A stretch of 23,390 nucleotides of DNA, taken from Microcaldota archaeon. GTDB taxonomy: Archaea; Micrarchaeota; Micrarchaeia; Burarchaeales; Fermentimicrarchaeaceae. Where the stretch lies: the NCBI GenBank assembly GCA_026396455.1, contig JAPLWT010000033.1, positions 1-23,390 of the forward strand, written 5' to 3'. The notes under the pieces are model-generated. The model searched no databases, had not been told where the DNA came from, and saw nothing but the letters and a program-made list of their open reading frames with translations. This document shows positions 1-7,980 of this stretch, piece after piece (position 1 is the stretch's first letter; each line of letters opens with the position of its first letter). Position numbers and translations under genes: made by a program.

Positions 1-1439
1 GCAAGTCTAAATATTGAAACAGGAGTTGTATTTGAGTAATTCGTATTCACGGAATCATTTGACAGCATTGCAGAAACACTTATCGTGAAATTATCGCCGA
101 GATTTATCGCATTGGGAATCATAACGACTTTAAACCCTGACATATTCGCAAGAAATCGCTGGATGGTGTAGTTATATAAAACCCATAACGGGTCCGTGGA
201 TGGCGGAGTGTTATAGTAAGAGTACTTCATATTTGGATTCCGGGTGACTGTGCTGGAAGTCACATTTGCCTCTTCGATAGTATTATTCATCCCATCCCAT
301 TCCACCCCAAGAGGGAATGGATAGGCGTATAATGTAAAGGTACGTATGCCATTGTGGGATGAATTAAAGAGCACAACGCAGGAGGGGTGAGGATTATCTT
401 GAGCGGAGTATGACTGTCTACTGCACTCTAACGCGTCATAGTCCTGAGATCCTGTGGAGTTGAACATGTTCTGCTTTACTGCTATTACTTGGGTGCATGT
501 ACCCAATGCGCACGTAGAAACATACGGGTTGCCATCATAGCTACTGTTGCATATGTTACCATACCTGTCCTGGACTTTAACTGAAAGGGTAAAGGTTTTG
601 TTTGGTTCGCCAGTTATGGTATGTGATGACACGGGTGTTAGCCCGTTGATGGCTGTTAGATTGACATAATCGGGGATAGTATGGTTTACATAAACGAATG
701 TGTCCGCTGGAAAATCAACATGGTCTATACTAGTTCCCCAACCGCACTGCCATTGCGGACCACCCGGAATTGTTCCCCATCCCACATGTAACGGCTGGTA
801 TTGGCCTGCTATAGTAATCGGGCTTAATGGATACGGATTAGGCAGCTTCACATAGCCAGTGTATCTATACTGAGTTCCTAACCCTTGAACTCCTCCAGGA
901 TTGAGAAAGCCTATTTTACCGTTCCAGTCAAAACCCACGTCTACGGTGTTTAGAACCCCAGGACAAGCACCACAACCCGTAATTTCTGCGCCAACCGATA
1001 CATTTGGAGACCCAGCCTCAACTGTGTAGTGATCAGTATGCCAAAAAGGGCCGGCGGGGTCACCCGTGGTCATCCATTGTACGTCGCAATAATTCGGATA
1101 TTGGCATTGGTTAGCAATGCATTGCTGAGGTTGGCTGTAGTCGTCTATGCCTGTGCAGGCGCAGTCCCCGGGGCAGGTTCCGCAGTTCTCGCTGCAGTCG
1201 CATGCTCCATTTCCGCAGTGAACACCACAGTCCGCTTGACAGTTGCAGGTGGTCTCGCCACACATGCATGATCCATCACCGCAAAAGTTAACGCCGCAGT
1301 CCGCTGGGCAGGTGCATTTGGTCTCCGTCCCATTGCAGACCCCATCGCCGCAAAACTGCCCCCACACCAGCGAGGAGAGGAATGAAGTTATCAATAAAAG
1401 GAGCAGGAATTTTTTCAGGTATTTCCGAACTCCATCCAT
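1..1439 (-). CDS. Secreted cysteine-rich surface protein, 3' end beyond window
   Basis: An open frame runs without a stop from an ATG at 1439 to the left edge, giving at least 479 residues. Residues 1-27 form a signal peptide (basic start, then a Leu-rich core, likely cut after VWG). Residues about 29-90 hold three cysteine-rich repeats of the pattern CGDGxCxxxETxxxCPxDCG. The rest is Tyr/Asn/Pro-rich with many N-x-S/T sequons and predicted beta structure, as in adhesins or cell-surface proteins. A GTGAT element lies 3 nt before the start. The gene follows the 806-residue surface protein but has its own TATA box, so it may be separately controlled. The function is unknown; the Cys repeats suggest disulfide-stapled extracellular modules. 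Any C-terminal anchor would lie outside the window. Confidence 0.85.
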   Translation of the reverse strand, partial: MDGVRKYLKKFLLLLLITSFLSSLVWGQFCGDGVCNGTETKCTCPADCGVNFCGDGSCMCGETTCNCQADCGVHCGNGACDCSENCGTCPGDCACTGIDDYSQPQQCIANQCQYPNYCDVQWMTTGDPAGPFWHTDHYTVEAGSPNVSVGAEITGCGACPGVLNTVDVGFDWNGKIGFLNPGGVQGLGTQYRYTGYVKLPNPYPLSPITIAGQYQPLHVGWGTIPGGPQWQCGWGTSIDHVDFPADTFVYVNHTIPDYVNLTAINGLTPVSSHTITGEPNKTFTLSVKVQDRYGNICNSSYDGNPYVSTCALGTCTQVIAVKQNMFNSTGSQDYDALECSRQSYSAQDNPHPSCVVLFNSSHNGIRTFTLYAYPFPLGVEWDGMNNTIEEANVTSSTVTRNPNMKYSYYNTPPSTDPLWVLYNYTIQRFLANMSGFKVVMIPNAINLGDNFTISVSAMLSNDSVNTNYSNTTPVSIFRL

Positions 1440-1466
1440 ATGATCACTTATTTCTTCGTTTATCTT

Positions 1467-1476
1467 ATTATTTAAT
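1467..1476 (-). promoter_or_regulatory. TATA box of the cysteine-rich surface gene
   Basis: On the minus strand the sequence reads ATTAAATAAT, with its centre about 32 nt before the ATG at 1439. This fits an archaeal TATA box giving a leader of about 10 nt. It lies in the 76-nt spacer after the stop of the 806-residue gene and is preceded by two direct repeats. Confidence 0.5.
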
Positions 1477-1481
1477 CTTTA

Positions 1482-1507
1482 TGGCTATACTATTTGGCTA
1501 TACTATT
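1482..1507. repeat. Two adjacent 13-bp direct repeats upstream of the surface gene
   Basis: On the plus strand TGGCTATACTATT occurs at 1482-1494 and again, exactly and without a gap, at 1495-1507. A partial third copy (ATACTAT) follows at 1508-1514. The repeats start right after the stop of the 806-residue gene and lie just upstream of the TATA box of the cysteine-rich surface gene, where archaeal activator sites usually sit. They could be tandem binding sites for a regulator or a replication-slippage product. Confidence 0.75.
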
Positions 1508-1515
1508 ATACTATC

Positions 1516-3936
1516 TTATCTCCCAAGAATCTCCCCAAAATTACCTGAATGTATGAGCTGGATGTTGCCAGTGTCTATCTCAGACTTTAGGATGAGGGCC
1601 AGTTGACTGTAGGATAGATCAAGCCTTTTTAGAATGCCCTCCAGCTCAGCCTTGGTCTCGAAAACTACGAAATTCTTGCCAGTTCCTACAAGCCCAAGTG
1701 CTCTCTTGAATGTGTCCTCATCAGTGTATATGTGTATGTATATCGGTTCACCCTTCACACTTACCATCATGTCGCAGTCCTTCCTCGCATTAAGCTCAGT
1801 GAAGGGTATTGCATTGTTTATGAAGAAGTTCCTTAACAGTCTGAAGATGGCGAGGTACCTCATGCTCCTGCCACTCTTGCTCTCCCAATCCTTCAGGCCG
1901 TAGAAGTTGATTGCCTTTGTAACATCACCGGTATCTGTGAGTTCCTCAAGTATTTTATCAAGGTTATAATCGGTTATGAGAATCGGCACTCCCTTGTATG
2001 TTATCTTCCTTCTCATTTCATTCTTGAGTTCCTGCGCACTGAGGGGCATGAAACTCCACTTGTACTCCTTGTTAACCGAGTCGAAGAGGCTGAGGAATGA
2101 GAACCTGGATATGGGGACCACAACCTTTTCAAGTGGCGGGAAGTCGGGCACATCGATACTATAGATTGGTTTCTCAGGCATTCTCAAAGCAACTGCGAAT
2201 ATGATCACAACTGCTAAGAGGATGATTATTCCGATATTGAATGGATTATCCAGCCAGTTGGGGGGCTTCCTTCGGTATGTATCCAGATGTACCATGTTAC
2301 CGCTAACGTTTATCTTGAATGTATAGTTTCCAAAGGGAAGCACAGCGGGGGAGGTATAATTGAACGCGCCATTGGAGTCCGTCGTTGTCAAGAAGGGGGT
2401 GTCCAGCAAATCCTTGGTTGGGGAGTTGTTCAGGTTTATTAACACCACCCTCCCGGTAACTGGCTCAGTTGGGCGGTCAGGGGCTGACGATATCGGGTCC
2501 TGCGGCAGAGTTGCTGAGAAGAAGAATAATGGGTTCTCTGCATCCCATATAGCAAGACCAAGATTGATATCCACTGGCGGAACACTAAGGAATGATTGGG
2601 CGTAGACGTAGTGGTCATCATCCTCTGCCCTCAGCGTGTAGTTCCCTGTCTCAAAAGCGACAGTGAATATGGTTGAACGCGTGTATTCTTTCTGGATATT
2701 TATGGTCTGAACAAACTCTTTCCTGACGAACTTGTTGTCCTTGTATGCATACACGCTAAGGTTGGCTTCCTTGGGTCTTGTAAAGTTCTCATTGAGCTTG
2801 AAATCTATTATGAGATCCCTGTCGCCGCTGACTGCCTTTGACCTATGGTACATCTCACCGTTGACAGTGTTGGTTAGCCTCTTGCCGAATAAATTGTAGT
2901 AGATTTGGGTATTGTTGGGGGAGTTGGTCTTGAGATACACATTCGCCCAGCCGGTTTGGTATGGCGAAGGCTGTAGGTATATCATTGACGGGGTGGAGTT
3001 CGTCTCATGAATCTTGCCCGCGGGTATAGTCAGGCTGCCAACAGTGAGGGGTTGCTGCCACACCACGTTGTATATGGCACGGCTTACGTCAGCTGCAGCA
3101 TCGTTGCCATTATAGCCCCAACCTATATCAATGCTCCTTGGGAAGACCACGAAGTAACCATCATTGCTCTTAGTGAATGAAATGGCGCAGTGAATGTTGC
3201 TGGAGACGGAGAAAGCAGGATTTTTGAACTTATAGACATCGGGGCATGTGAGTAGGTCGAACCTCTTCCGGTAGCTTATGTTGTACCGATCTAACTGAGA
3301 GATAGGTATGGGAGAAACCGAGCCGTTGCTGTTGAGGGCCTCGTCCAGCTCGCTGCCTATGAATAGTATGACGAATCCCCTGTTCATCAGCTTTCCCAAG
3401 TCAGCCCCGCTCTCAAGCCCCACAAGCTGGCTGGGTATCTTGCCTGTTGGGACAATTATTATTGAGCGTCGGGTCAACCTGTCGAGCTGGTATATTTTTA
3501 CTTGGTTTAGCGTTGAGTTTTCGTCTATCAGCCCATAGTCCTTCAGGTCTCTTTCCAGCGATTTCCTGAAGTCGCCCAGCCCCTCGCATTCAGTGCAGCC
3601 TGGTGAGCTGTAGCTGGAGTAATCCAGCAGGTATATGTCTTTAGGAACCTCGTCCTGAAACAGCTTTACATCAACTGTTGTGTCCCTTATGCCCTTTCCA
3701 TTCAACTGGGAGAGTATGTATATGATATTCTGGTGTCCAGATTCTGGCGGACCGTAGGCGTTTAACCTGGGATTTCCGTAGTCCAGCACACCTGAATCAA
3801 CAATCGTGAACTCAATACTCGGGGTTACATTTGCGGGTGGAGGCGGTGGTGGATTAATATTGAAGATGAAGAATAGGGCGATAATGAGGACTAGGAGATA
3901 TGCAATTATGATTATGAATATATTCCTCTTCCTCAT
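1516..3936 (-). CDS. Large membrane-anchored surface protein with a cytoplasmic C-terminal domain
   Basis: This 806-residue protein begins with a transmembrane segment (about 6-26) and a run of six prolines (29-34). A large extracellular part follows, to about residue 560. Within it, residues about 40-230 look Rossmann-like (strand SIIIVPTG, later RGFVILFIGSEL). Further on are beta-sandwich-like stretches, one resembling carboxypeptidase-regulatory-type modules (around TTDSNGAFNY), and many N-glycosylation sequons. A second transmembrane helix at about 563-583 leads to a cytoplasmic domain of about 220 residues. The ATG overlaps the stop of the preceding 66-residue gene (ATGA). As the last gene of the secretion-like cluster it could link the external face to the motor, which is inference. 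No family was recognised with certainty. A degenerate nuclease-like fold in the tail (around ELNARKDCDMMV) is possible but weak. Confidence 0.85.
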   Translation of the reverse strand: MRKRNIFIIIIAYLLVLIIALFFIFNINPPPPPPANVTPSIEFTIVDSGVLDYGNPRLNAYGPPESGHQNIIYILSQLNGKGIRDTTVDVKLFQDEVPKDIYLLDYSSYSSPGCTECEGLGDFRKSLERDLKDYGLIDENSTLNQVKIYQLDRLTRRSIIIVPTGKIPSQLVGLESGADLGKLMNRGFVILFIGSELDEALNSNGSVSPIPISQLDRYNISYRKRFDLLTCPDVYKFKNPAFSVSSNIHCAISFTKSNDGYFVVFPRSIDIGWGYNGNDAAADVSRAIYNVVWQQPLTVGSLTIPAGKIHETNSTPSMIYLQPSPYQTGWANVYLKTNSPNNTQIYYNLFGKRLTNTVNGEMYHRSKAVSGDRDLIIDFKLNENFTRPKEANLSVYAYKDNKFVRKEFVQTINIQKEYTRSTIFTVAFETGNYTLRAEDDDHYVYAQSFLSVPPVDINLGLAIWDAENPLFFFSATLPQDPISSAPDRPTEPVTGRVVLINLNNSPTKDLLDTPFLTTTDSNGAFNYTSPAVLPFGNYTFKINVSGNMVHLDTYRRKPPNWLDNPFNIGIIILLAVVIIFAVALRMPEKPIYSIDVPDFPPLEKVVVPISRFSFLSLFDSVNKEYKWSFMPLSAQELKNEMRRKITYKGVPILITDYNLDKILEELTDTGDVTKAINFYGLKDWESKSGRSMRYLAIFRLLRNFFINNAIPFTELNARKDCDMMVSVKGEPIYIHIYTDEDTFKRALGLVGTGKNFVVFETKAELEGILKRLDLSYSQLALILKSEIDTGNIQLIHSGNFGEILGR

Positions 3937-4133
3937 CTCTCACCCTCTTTGAGTAACCCGAATCTTTTGAGAATCGCAACCACTCTCCGATTGAGCTCAT
4001 TCTCCTCTTCCTTATACCTCTTTTTCATTATGAAGTGCTTTGTGTTGTAGAACCTCCTTCTAGAGCGCAGAAGGTACGTCTCCTTCTTAACTTTAGATTC
4101 AAGTATGTTTTCCTTATCCTGGAGTTGCTCCAT
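3933..4133 (-). CDS. Small basic coiled-coil protein
   Basis: A 66-residue, highly charged protein (rich in Lys, Arg and Glu) with no transmembrane segment, predicted to be almost entirely helical. Residues 1-30 and 35-60 could form coiled coils. It lies 4 nt after the stop of the coiled-coil/winged-helix gene and shares ATGA with the start of the 806-residue gene, so translational coupling is likely. It is too short to assign. It may be an adaptor of the membrane complex in the same cluster. Its packing between two genes with overlapping ends supports it as real. Confidence 0.7.
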   Translation of the reverse strand: MEQLQDKENILESKVKKETYLLRSRRRFYNTKHFIMKKRYKEEENELNRRVVAILKRFGLLKEGER

Positions 4134-4137
4134 CAGT

Positions 4138-4944
4138 TCACCCTATGGACTCCAGATAACCTTGAGTTACCATCGAGTTAAGTAGATGCTCAACGCGAGA
4201 CTCTAGTACGTTATATATTTTTGCGAACTCAGTAATGTTTATCTCATTGTGGTGAAGCTCAAGCCACTCCTGTATCTTCACTCTGAGAGTATCATCCGAA
4301 GGGGACTCAAGTTCCTTGAGCCTTAGGACCAACTCATCATTCTTTGCCTTTAGTTCGAAGGTTTCCTTTGTGAGTTTTGAGAGAGAGGTACTAAGAGTCT
4401 CAATCTTCCTCTGCAGGTATAGGGATTCACTGTTCAGTATATCATACTTGGAGTATATCTCATCGTAGGTGGATGAGGCGAATTCCGTTATATCCGTCAA
4501 GGTGCTTCTTATGACCTGGTAGAACTGCTTGTGGTCTAACTCGTATGTATGCCCCACAAGAGTTAGGATGTCCAGGAAGTGCTTGAAGACCTCTATTTTC
4601 CTCTTTCTCTGGCTGATGCCTGGGACTAGGGTGTAGTCCATCTCAATCTCATTGGGCCTGAAGTAAACTATCGAGAATAGGTACGGGTTCTTCTTTATAT
4701 CCCTGCTCTCCACGTTGAGGGCCACTACATAATCCCCTTCAACTGAAAGCTGCAGCGAGCTGAGGGCGGAGAGCATATTTGTTATCTCGCTAAGGTCCTT
4801 TATTCTTCTAGCAGGAAGCTTGAAGCCTTTCACCTGCGGCGCAGGGACCTCGTCCTTCAGATCCTTCTTCTGCTGCTCCTTCTTCTCAGGTGCGGGCTTC
4901 TGCTCCTTCTTTTCAGCTACCAATTCTTCCTTTTTTTCCACCAT
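4138..4944 (-). CDS. Coiled-coil protein with winged-helix-like C-terminus
   Basis: The protein has 268 residues from the ATG at 4944, preceded by AGGT 8 nt upstream. A TTG at 4953 would add three residues but lacks better support. Residues 1-38 are a low-complexity Lys/Glu/Pro tail. Residues 40-165 form an alpha/beta region containing FSIVYFRPNEIEMDY. Residues about 175-215 form a heptad-rich coiled coil. Residues about 220-268 look like a winged helix (EWLELHHNEINITEFAKIY, then a likely recognition helix ending in GYLESIG). No membrane segment is present, so it is probably cytoplasmic. The start overlaps the end of the zinc-ribbon membrane gene by 32 nt. It could be a cytoplasmic scaffold or regulator of the secretion-like complex; its DNA-binding role is untested. 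Confidence 0.8.
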   Translation of the reverse strand: MVEKKEELVAEKKEQKPAPEKKEQQKKDLKDEVPAPQVKGFKLPARRIKDLSEITNMLSALSSLQLSVEGDYVVALNVESRDIKKNPYLFSIVYFRPNEIEMDYTLVPGISQRKRKIEVFKHFLDILTLVGHTYELDHKQFYQVIRSTLTDITEFASSTYDEIYSKYDILNSESLYLQRKIETLSTSLSKLTKETFELKAKNDELVLRLKELESPSDDTLRVKIQEWLELHHNEINITEFAKIYNVLESRVEHLLNSMVTQGYLESIG

Positions 4945-5293
4945 GTTTCTCAACCTTTGGGAAGTATGAAGTCAGGAAAGCAATCAACATGAAAACCAGC
5001 GCGACTATGATTGATATTATGACTGCCAGGAATAAGGACATCAGGCTATGCGAGATAAGAAGGAGCATCACAAAAACCAAAGTTGCAAGAATTCCCCAGG
5101 TCATCAGTGTTCTTTCAAACCTGCGCCTCTTCTCCTCCGCTTTCTGCATGCAATCATTGCATACCACTAGAGTGTTATTCGCTGCGATATGAAGCCTGTT
5201 CTTTATCTTCCTCATTGTTTCAATATACATGTCATCCTCTACCCGGTTCCCCTTCTTCTCCCCCTTGCATACGATACAGATCGATTTTTTCAT
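4913..5293 (-). CDS. Zinc-ribbon protein with two transmembrane helices
   Basis: A 126-residue protein. Its N-terminal part carries two CxxC pairs, C6/C9 and C45/C48, typical of a zinc ribbon. A charged linker (50-62) follows, then two hydrophobic helices at about 63-82 and 86-110 and a short basic tail. With both ends inside the cell, the zinc ribbon would face the cytoplasm. It lies 4 nt after the stop of the 99-residue gene, and its 3' end overlaps the next gene, so it belongs to the same transcription unit. The family was not recognised. It may be a small membrane adaptor near the ATPase. Confidence 0.8.
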   Translation of the reverse strand: MKKSICIVCKGEKKGNRVEDDMYIETMRKIKNRLHIAANNTLVVCNDCMQKAEEKRRRFERTLMTWGILATLVFVMLLLISHSLMSLFLAVIISIIVALVFMLIAFLTSYFPKVEKHGGKKGRIGS

Positions 5294-5297
5294 TCAA

Positions 5298-5597
5298 TCA
5301 TCCTTTAAGGATAACTTCCTGGACTTTCTTATCATCAACGCCAGCCTTCTTGAAATCCGCCTTTGAGGATATGGTCATGAGAACTGTCTCCTCTATTCCA
5401 ATCTCTTTAAGGAAATTGGAGGCCTGCGTCCTGCTGGCTCCGAATTTTTCCAAGGTTAGCACGAATGTAACAACATCCATGCGCCTGTTCCTCCTATCGA
5501 AGAGGGTTATGACCTCCTCAAGGTGCGCATCGCTCAGGCCGAACTGCTTGAGCTTCTTTCTAAGCTCGGTTTTGTCAAAGGGATACGATTTTGCCAA
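5298..5597 (-). CDS. Free-standing copy of the ATPase C-terminal domain
   Basis: The 99-residue protein starts at TTG 5597, with AGGTGG 4 nt upstream overlapping the stop of the ATPase gene. No in-frame ATG gives a full-length product. By eye its first 77 residues align without gaps to the last 85 residues of the VirB4-like ATPase just upstream, with about 31 identical positions (40%). Shared blocks include KxELxxKL, DxxTFVxxLEK and FLKxxGxE. The remaining 22 residues are unique. The domain is all-helical and unassigned. The copy probably arose by duplication and may bind the same partner as the ATPase tail or form mixed assemblies with it. Confidence 0.85.
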   Translation of the reverse strand: MAKSYPFDKTELRKKLKQFGLSDAHLEEVITLFDRRNRRMDVVTFVLTLEKFGASRTQASNFLKEIGIEETVLMTISSKADFKKAGVDDKKVQEVILKG

Positions 5598-5605
5598 TAT
5601 CCCAC

Positions 5606-7141
5606 CTACTCTCCAACCTTAGCATATATCTTGTTGAGTATATCAATTATCATGGTGTCTTCCATCCCAACTCCTTTTAGGAAGGAGGTTATATTAGACC
5701 TTGCAAGGTTATTTTTCTCAAGGAACTCCACGAAAGTGAGGATGTCTATGTGCTTGTTGCTCCTATTGAAACTGTTTATCAGTTCTGATGCCCGTATGTC
5801 GTCCATTCCGAACTCAGTGAGCTTATTCTTGAGTTCATTCTTCTCGAATGAGTAGTTCTTGGGGATATCCTCGTCTGAGAGCTGAGCCTGGGTGAGCAAT
5901 GATTCAACATCTAGGAAGTATTCCTCGAGGGGCTCCTCTCCATGCACCCTTTCCAGTACGAATGTCTCCGGGAATCTTGTGGTCGTCTGGAATGCCATGT
6001 TTACGGCGCACTGCCCCACACCGAACTTGCTTATCTCTGCCCTTATGAAATCGCTGAAGTTCAATGAACCCTGAATGTAATCCAGGAAGCTCTGGAATTT
6101 CACTCTCAGTATAAAGGAGGTTCCAACGTTTGAGAAAATCGCCTCATGTATGTCCGTCGGGTTCTGGGATGCGACTATGAGCCCGAAGTTATACTTTCTT
6201 CCCTCCCTTACAATCATTATGGCATCCGACCTCTCATCCTTTGCTATTTTCCACGCTTCATCAAGCACAACGAGCACTTTCAAGGCTTTTGTGGCGGACC
6301 AGCCAGTTGCTCTCATCTTCTCCTTCAGGAATTGGAGTACGAACAGGCCTGCAAGACCCCTCATGACCTCATCGGGTAAGCCGCTCAGGTCAAGATCGAC
6401 CAGTCCGACTTCAGTCAGCTCCTCAAGCTTCACTGTGCTCTGCTGTGCGAAGTAGTCCTCACCTGGCCTGCAGAAGTTCCTCAGACGGTATACTGCATTT
6501 TCAAGCTCTGCAGGAAATTCGTAGGAACCTGATTTGATCTTGTCCTCAAGTATTCTCACGACTTCCTTAAGAGTAGGCGGATTAATGGGGTTGCCCGCCG
6601 AATCTTTATGCTCAGTCTCAATGAGCTTGAAGCCGGCCTCTTCGTATGTCTTCTCAAGCGCTTCCTCAGTAAGCCTCTTCTGCTCCGGGTACTGGCTGAT
6701 ATCAGTGAGTATCTCCAGAGTCCTTATTATCTGCTTCACCCTGTCAAGCGGCTTCATCCCCCCCAGGTCAAGCAGGTTGATGAAGTCCCCTTTCCCAAGG
6801 GAGATTATCCTGCCACCGGCCTGCTTCACCCATGCCCTATACTCGCCTGCCCAGTCGATTATTATTGCGTTGCTTCCCCACACAAAGGCAGCTCTTGATA
6901 GGAAGGTTTTGACGAAATATGATTTTCCAGCGCCAGTTATCCCAACTATGCACATATGCGGGTTGGTAAGGTATTCATAGGACCAGTTGAAAGGCATGTG
7001 GAATATTTTTGTCTTTCCAATATAGATGGAGTTTGATGGGTCAAGGGTAATGAACTCCGCAGGTGGCTCGGGAGGCCTAACAAAGAGTGGCCTTCTTGCC
7101 AATTCCCTGCTCATGATTGGTTGGACCTTTAGTACTCCCAT
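5606..7141 (-). CDS. VirB4/HerA-type secretion ATPase lacking the VirB4 N-terminal domain
   Basis: The protein has 511 residues from the ATG at 7141. A GTG at 7150 and an ATG at 7114 are also possible, and none has a strong ribosome-binding site. It carries Walker A GITGAGKS (67-74), Walker B LVVLDEAW (290-297), then EGRKYNFG and SQNPTDI (325-331), as in VirB4/TraC and HerA-type hexameric ATPases. Only about 65 residues precede Walker A, so the usual VirB4 N-terminal domain is absent; the two genes upstream appear to supply it. Residues about 427-511 form an extra helical domain that recurs as the next gene. It probably energises pilus assembly or substrate movement at the inner face of the membrane. 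In the crenarchaeal DNA-import system the related protein is CedB. Confidence 0.9.
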   Translation of the reverse strand: MGVLKVQPIMSRELARRPLFVRPPEPPAEFITLDPSNSIYIGKTKIFHMPFNWSYEYLTNPHMCIVGITGAGKSYFVKTFLSRAAFVWGSNAIIIDWAGEYRAWVKQAGGRIISLGKGDFINLLDLGGMKPLDRVKQIIRTLEILTDISQYPEQKRLTEEALEKTYEEAGFKLIETEHKDSAGNPINPPTLKEVVRILEDKIKSGSYEFPAELENAVYRLRNFCRPGEDYFAQQSTVKLEELTEVGLVDLDLSGLPDEVMRGLAGLFVLQFLKEKMRATGWSATKALKVLVVLDEAWKIAKDERSDAIMIVREGRKYNFGLIVASQNPTDIHEAIFSNVGTSFILRVKFQSFLDYIQGSLNFSDFIRAEISKFGVGQCAVNMAFQTTTRFPETFVLERVHGEEPLEEYFLDVESLLTQAQLSDEDIPKNYSFEKNELKNKLTEFGMDDIRASELINSFNRSNKHIDILTFVEFLEKNNLARSNITSFLKGVGMEDTMIIDILNKIYAKVGE

Positions 7142-7152
7142 GAATAACACTT

Positions 7153-7980
7153 TTATATTGAAGCCTTTAAATCTTTAGGTGATGACGGAATTGCGACTTC
7201 CCACTCGAAACATTTCTTCAAATCTTCTCCGATAAGGGTCACCATTTCAATGTTGAGCGCATTGGAGAAAGTTGCCTTTAACTCGTTTGCCTGCGACTTC
7301 GCTGCCGCCATTGCTGCCTCTGCACTCACCCCAACCGCGGTTGTCATAGCATACATTATTGTTCCCAAAGGCTTCTCACCTGCGGACAACCTTGCGAGCA
7401 TCTCATTCTGCTTTGCGACCTCCCTGTCCCATTTGTCCACTGTTATTGCATCAGGCCTTGGCTTCTCCCTCTCCCTTCCAAGCTTCAGCTGGGCTGCCGC
7501 CCTGTTCGTCTCAATATCCTCCCTGAATTTCACCAAGTCCTCGATGTATGTGATGAGGGAGAATCTGAATGGGAAGTTCACGCTCGCAACGGCTCTCTCC
7601 CACAGGTCCATGTAAGGTGCCTTTTGCTCCTCCACTCCCACCACTGAGGATTCATAGAACCTCGCGTATAGGAACATCGTTGCGTAATAAACACCTCCGA
7701 CGTTCTTTATTATGGCAGCCTGCGAAGGCGGTATCTCAAACCCTCCGACACGGATCTCGCTAACTTTAAGGAATCTTGTTACGAAAGGCAGTATGATGAA
7801 GCCAACCATGTATATAATTACGCTGAGTATTGCGCATGTAAAACTGGCAAGGATTGCAAGAATCGCGAAGAAACCAAGGCCACGGGTAGTGAGACTGAGC
7901 AAAGCGCAGATTAGGGTGATGCCTAGTGATGCAGCGGTGAGCGTTTTCTCATTTATTCCAACCTTTATTCCCAAAGGCAT
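7153..7980 (-). CDS. VirB3/VirB4 N-terminal-domain-like membrane protein, copy 2
   Basis: A 275-residue protein beginning MPLGIK, with hydrophobic segments at about 14-32 and 36-70 like a VirB3/PrgI anchor. A soluble domain follows with FYES, YMDLWERAV, YIEDLVKFRE, AQLKLGRE, ARLSAGEKPL, a conserved MTTAxG, QANELKA and KCFEWE. This order (a charged helical arm, the L-x-x-G-E turn, then the MxTAxG strand and QANE helix) resembles the N-terminal domain of VirB4 (CagE/TrbE/VirB family), here without the ATPase part. The ATG overlaps the stop of its paralogue (TGATG), and the ATPase follows closely. The likely role is to anchor the ATPase and couple it to the channel. The VirB3/VirB4 assignment rests on pattern and gene order, not on a search. 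Confidence 0.8.
   Translation of the reverse strand: MPLGIKVGINEKTLTAASLGITLICALLSLTTRGLGFFAILAILASFTCAILSVIIYMVGFIILPFVTRFLKVSEIRVGGFEIPPSQAAIIKNVGGVYYATMFLYARFYESSVVGVEEQKAPYMDLWERAVASVNFPFRFSLITYIEDLVKFREDIETNRAAAQLKLGREREKPRPDAITVDKWDREVAKQNEMLARLSAGEKPLGTIMYAMTTAVGVSAEAAMAAAKSQANELKATFSNALNIEMVTLIGEDLKKCFEWEVAIPSSPKDLKASI

Noticed and set aside
1145..1345. 66-codon minus-strand open frame
   Set aside because: It lies within the cysteine-rich surface gene in another frame. The surface gene has a signal peptide and Cys repeats in its own frame.
1482..1514. CRISPR-like repeat
   Set aside because: The copies abut without spacers and are only 13 bp long.
1516..2160. PD-(D/E)XK nuclease domain in the C-terminal part of the 806-residue protein
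   Set aside because: The DCDMM and following strand pattern is suggestive, but the E-x-K pair is not present, so a nuclease call is not supported.
5083..5622. 179-codon open frame on the plus strand
   Set aside because: It runs antisense across the zinc-ribbon gene and the 99-residue gene, which have ribosome-binding sites, motifs and homology. Its protein is Ser/Pro/Leu-rich with no recognisable domain.
6534..6980. 148-codon open frame on the plus strand
   Set aside because: It lies antisense inside the ATPase gene over Walker A and nearby conserved parts. It is a by-product of codon use on the other strand.
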